A program made the translations under genes and the position numbers. The notes below the pieces were generated by a model. It was given only the letters and a program-made list of their open reading frames with translations. It was not told where the DNA came from and did no database searches. Of a DNA stretch of 6,576 nucleotides, positions 6,442 to 6,576 are shown in pieces. Within the stretch, counting starts at the first letter, position 1, and the number at the start of each line of letters is the position of its first letter. Source of the stretch: an uncultured Acidobacteriota bacterium (lineage in GTDB: Bacteria > Acidobacteriota > Thermoanaerobaculia > Gp7-AA8); NCBI GenBank assembly GCA_946887105.1, contig CAMPKJ010000273.1:1-6576 (forward strand), written 5' to 3'.

Positions 6442-6576
6442 GCCGCGGGTTCCTCGCCGCCCTGATCGGCATCGCCATGACCCTGCTCGCGTGGTTTGGA
6501 CCGTGGGCCTGGCCCGGCTGGCCCGCGCTCACGATCATCGACCTCGCCTTCGGCTCGAACGCCGCCTTCGCCGAGC
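6438..6576 (+). CDS. Small hydrophobic/membrane protein, 5' end only
   Basis: An ATG at 6438 overlaps the kinase stop in the arrangement ATGA and opens a frame that stays open to the window end (46 complete codons). It begins MSRGFLAALIGIAMTLLAWF, a short charged start followed by a hydrophobic stretch of about 17-20 residues (about 5-22) rich in Leu, Ala and Trp. This reads as a membrane helix or uncleaved signal anchor. The next residues (GPWAWPGWPALTIIDLAFG) are also hydrophobic and Trp/Pro-rich. I do not recognise a family from this fragment. The 4-bp overlap is typical of translational coupling in an operon, so it is probably co-expressed with the kinase and could be a membrane partner of it, which is inference only. 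The alternative ATG at 6477 is less likely because it loses the overlap and the first half of the helix. Confidence 0.65.
   Translation, partial: MSRGFLAALIGIAMTLLAWFGPWAWPGWPALTIIDLAFGSNAAFAE

Overview
The window is high-GC, densely coded DNA with all genes on the + strand: two tandem type IV pilus retraction ATPase genes (PilT/PilU family), a large membrane-anchored serine/threonine protein kinase with a C-terminal TPR array, and the 5' end of a small hydrophobic protein. The strong G/C third-position bias, the PilT paralogues and the 'kinase - one TM helix - IAILPF-type domain - TPR' receptor layout suggest a free-living Gram-negative bacterium. Acidobacteriota is my best guess, with Myxococcota or a related phylum as alternatives. 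This rests on gene style only; no rRNA or other phylogenetic marker is present.

Layout. Bases 1-45 are a tandem array of 10-bp units (consensus AACTCCGAGG). A possible -10 hexamer at 54-59 follows, just before the first gene. Bases 71-2569 encode an 832-aa protein whose first ~450 residues are HEAT-like helical repeats fused to a full PilT-type ATPase (about residues 476-825). After 16 bp comes a normal-sized 353-aa PilT (2586-3647). The 76-bp gap 3648-3723 holds a GC-rich imperfect palindrome of the 'CCCTCTCCCC...GGCGAGAGGG' style of dispersed repeat. The kinase most likely starts at GTG 3724 and ends at 6441. Its stop overlaps the start of the next gene by 4 bp (ATGA), and that gene runs off the window.

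How they may work together. PilT-family hexamers power depolymerisation of type IV pili (twitching, DNA uptake, surface sensing). Two adjacent paralogues suggest a pair in which one or both contribute to retraction, as PilT and PilU do in Proteobacteria. The HEAT array on the first would be a protein-docking surface. The kinase may belong to the same locus or simply be a neighbour, since the palindrome separates it from the ATPases. It has all catalytic motifs plus an external sensory or scaffolding TPR region.

The observations most worth following are the HEAT-PilT fusion, the reciprocal loss of one His-box histidine in each ATPase (Asn in the first, Thr in the second), the oversized activation loop of the kinase, and the two non-coding repeat elements. 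No CRISPR, tRNA, rRNA or insertion sequence was seen.
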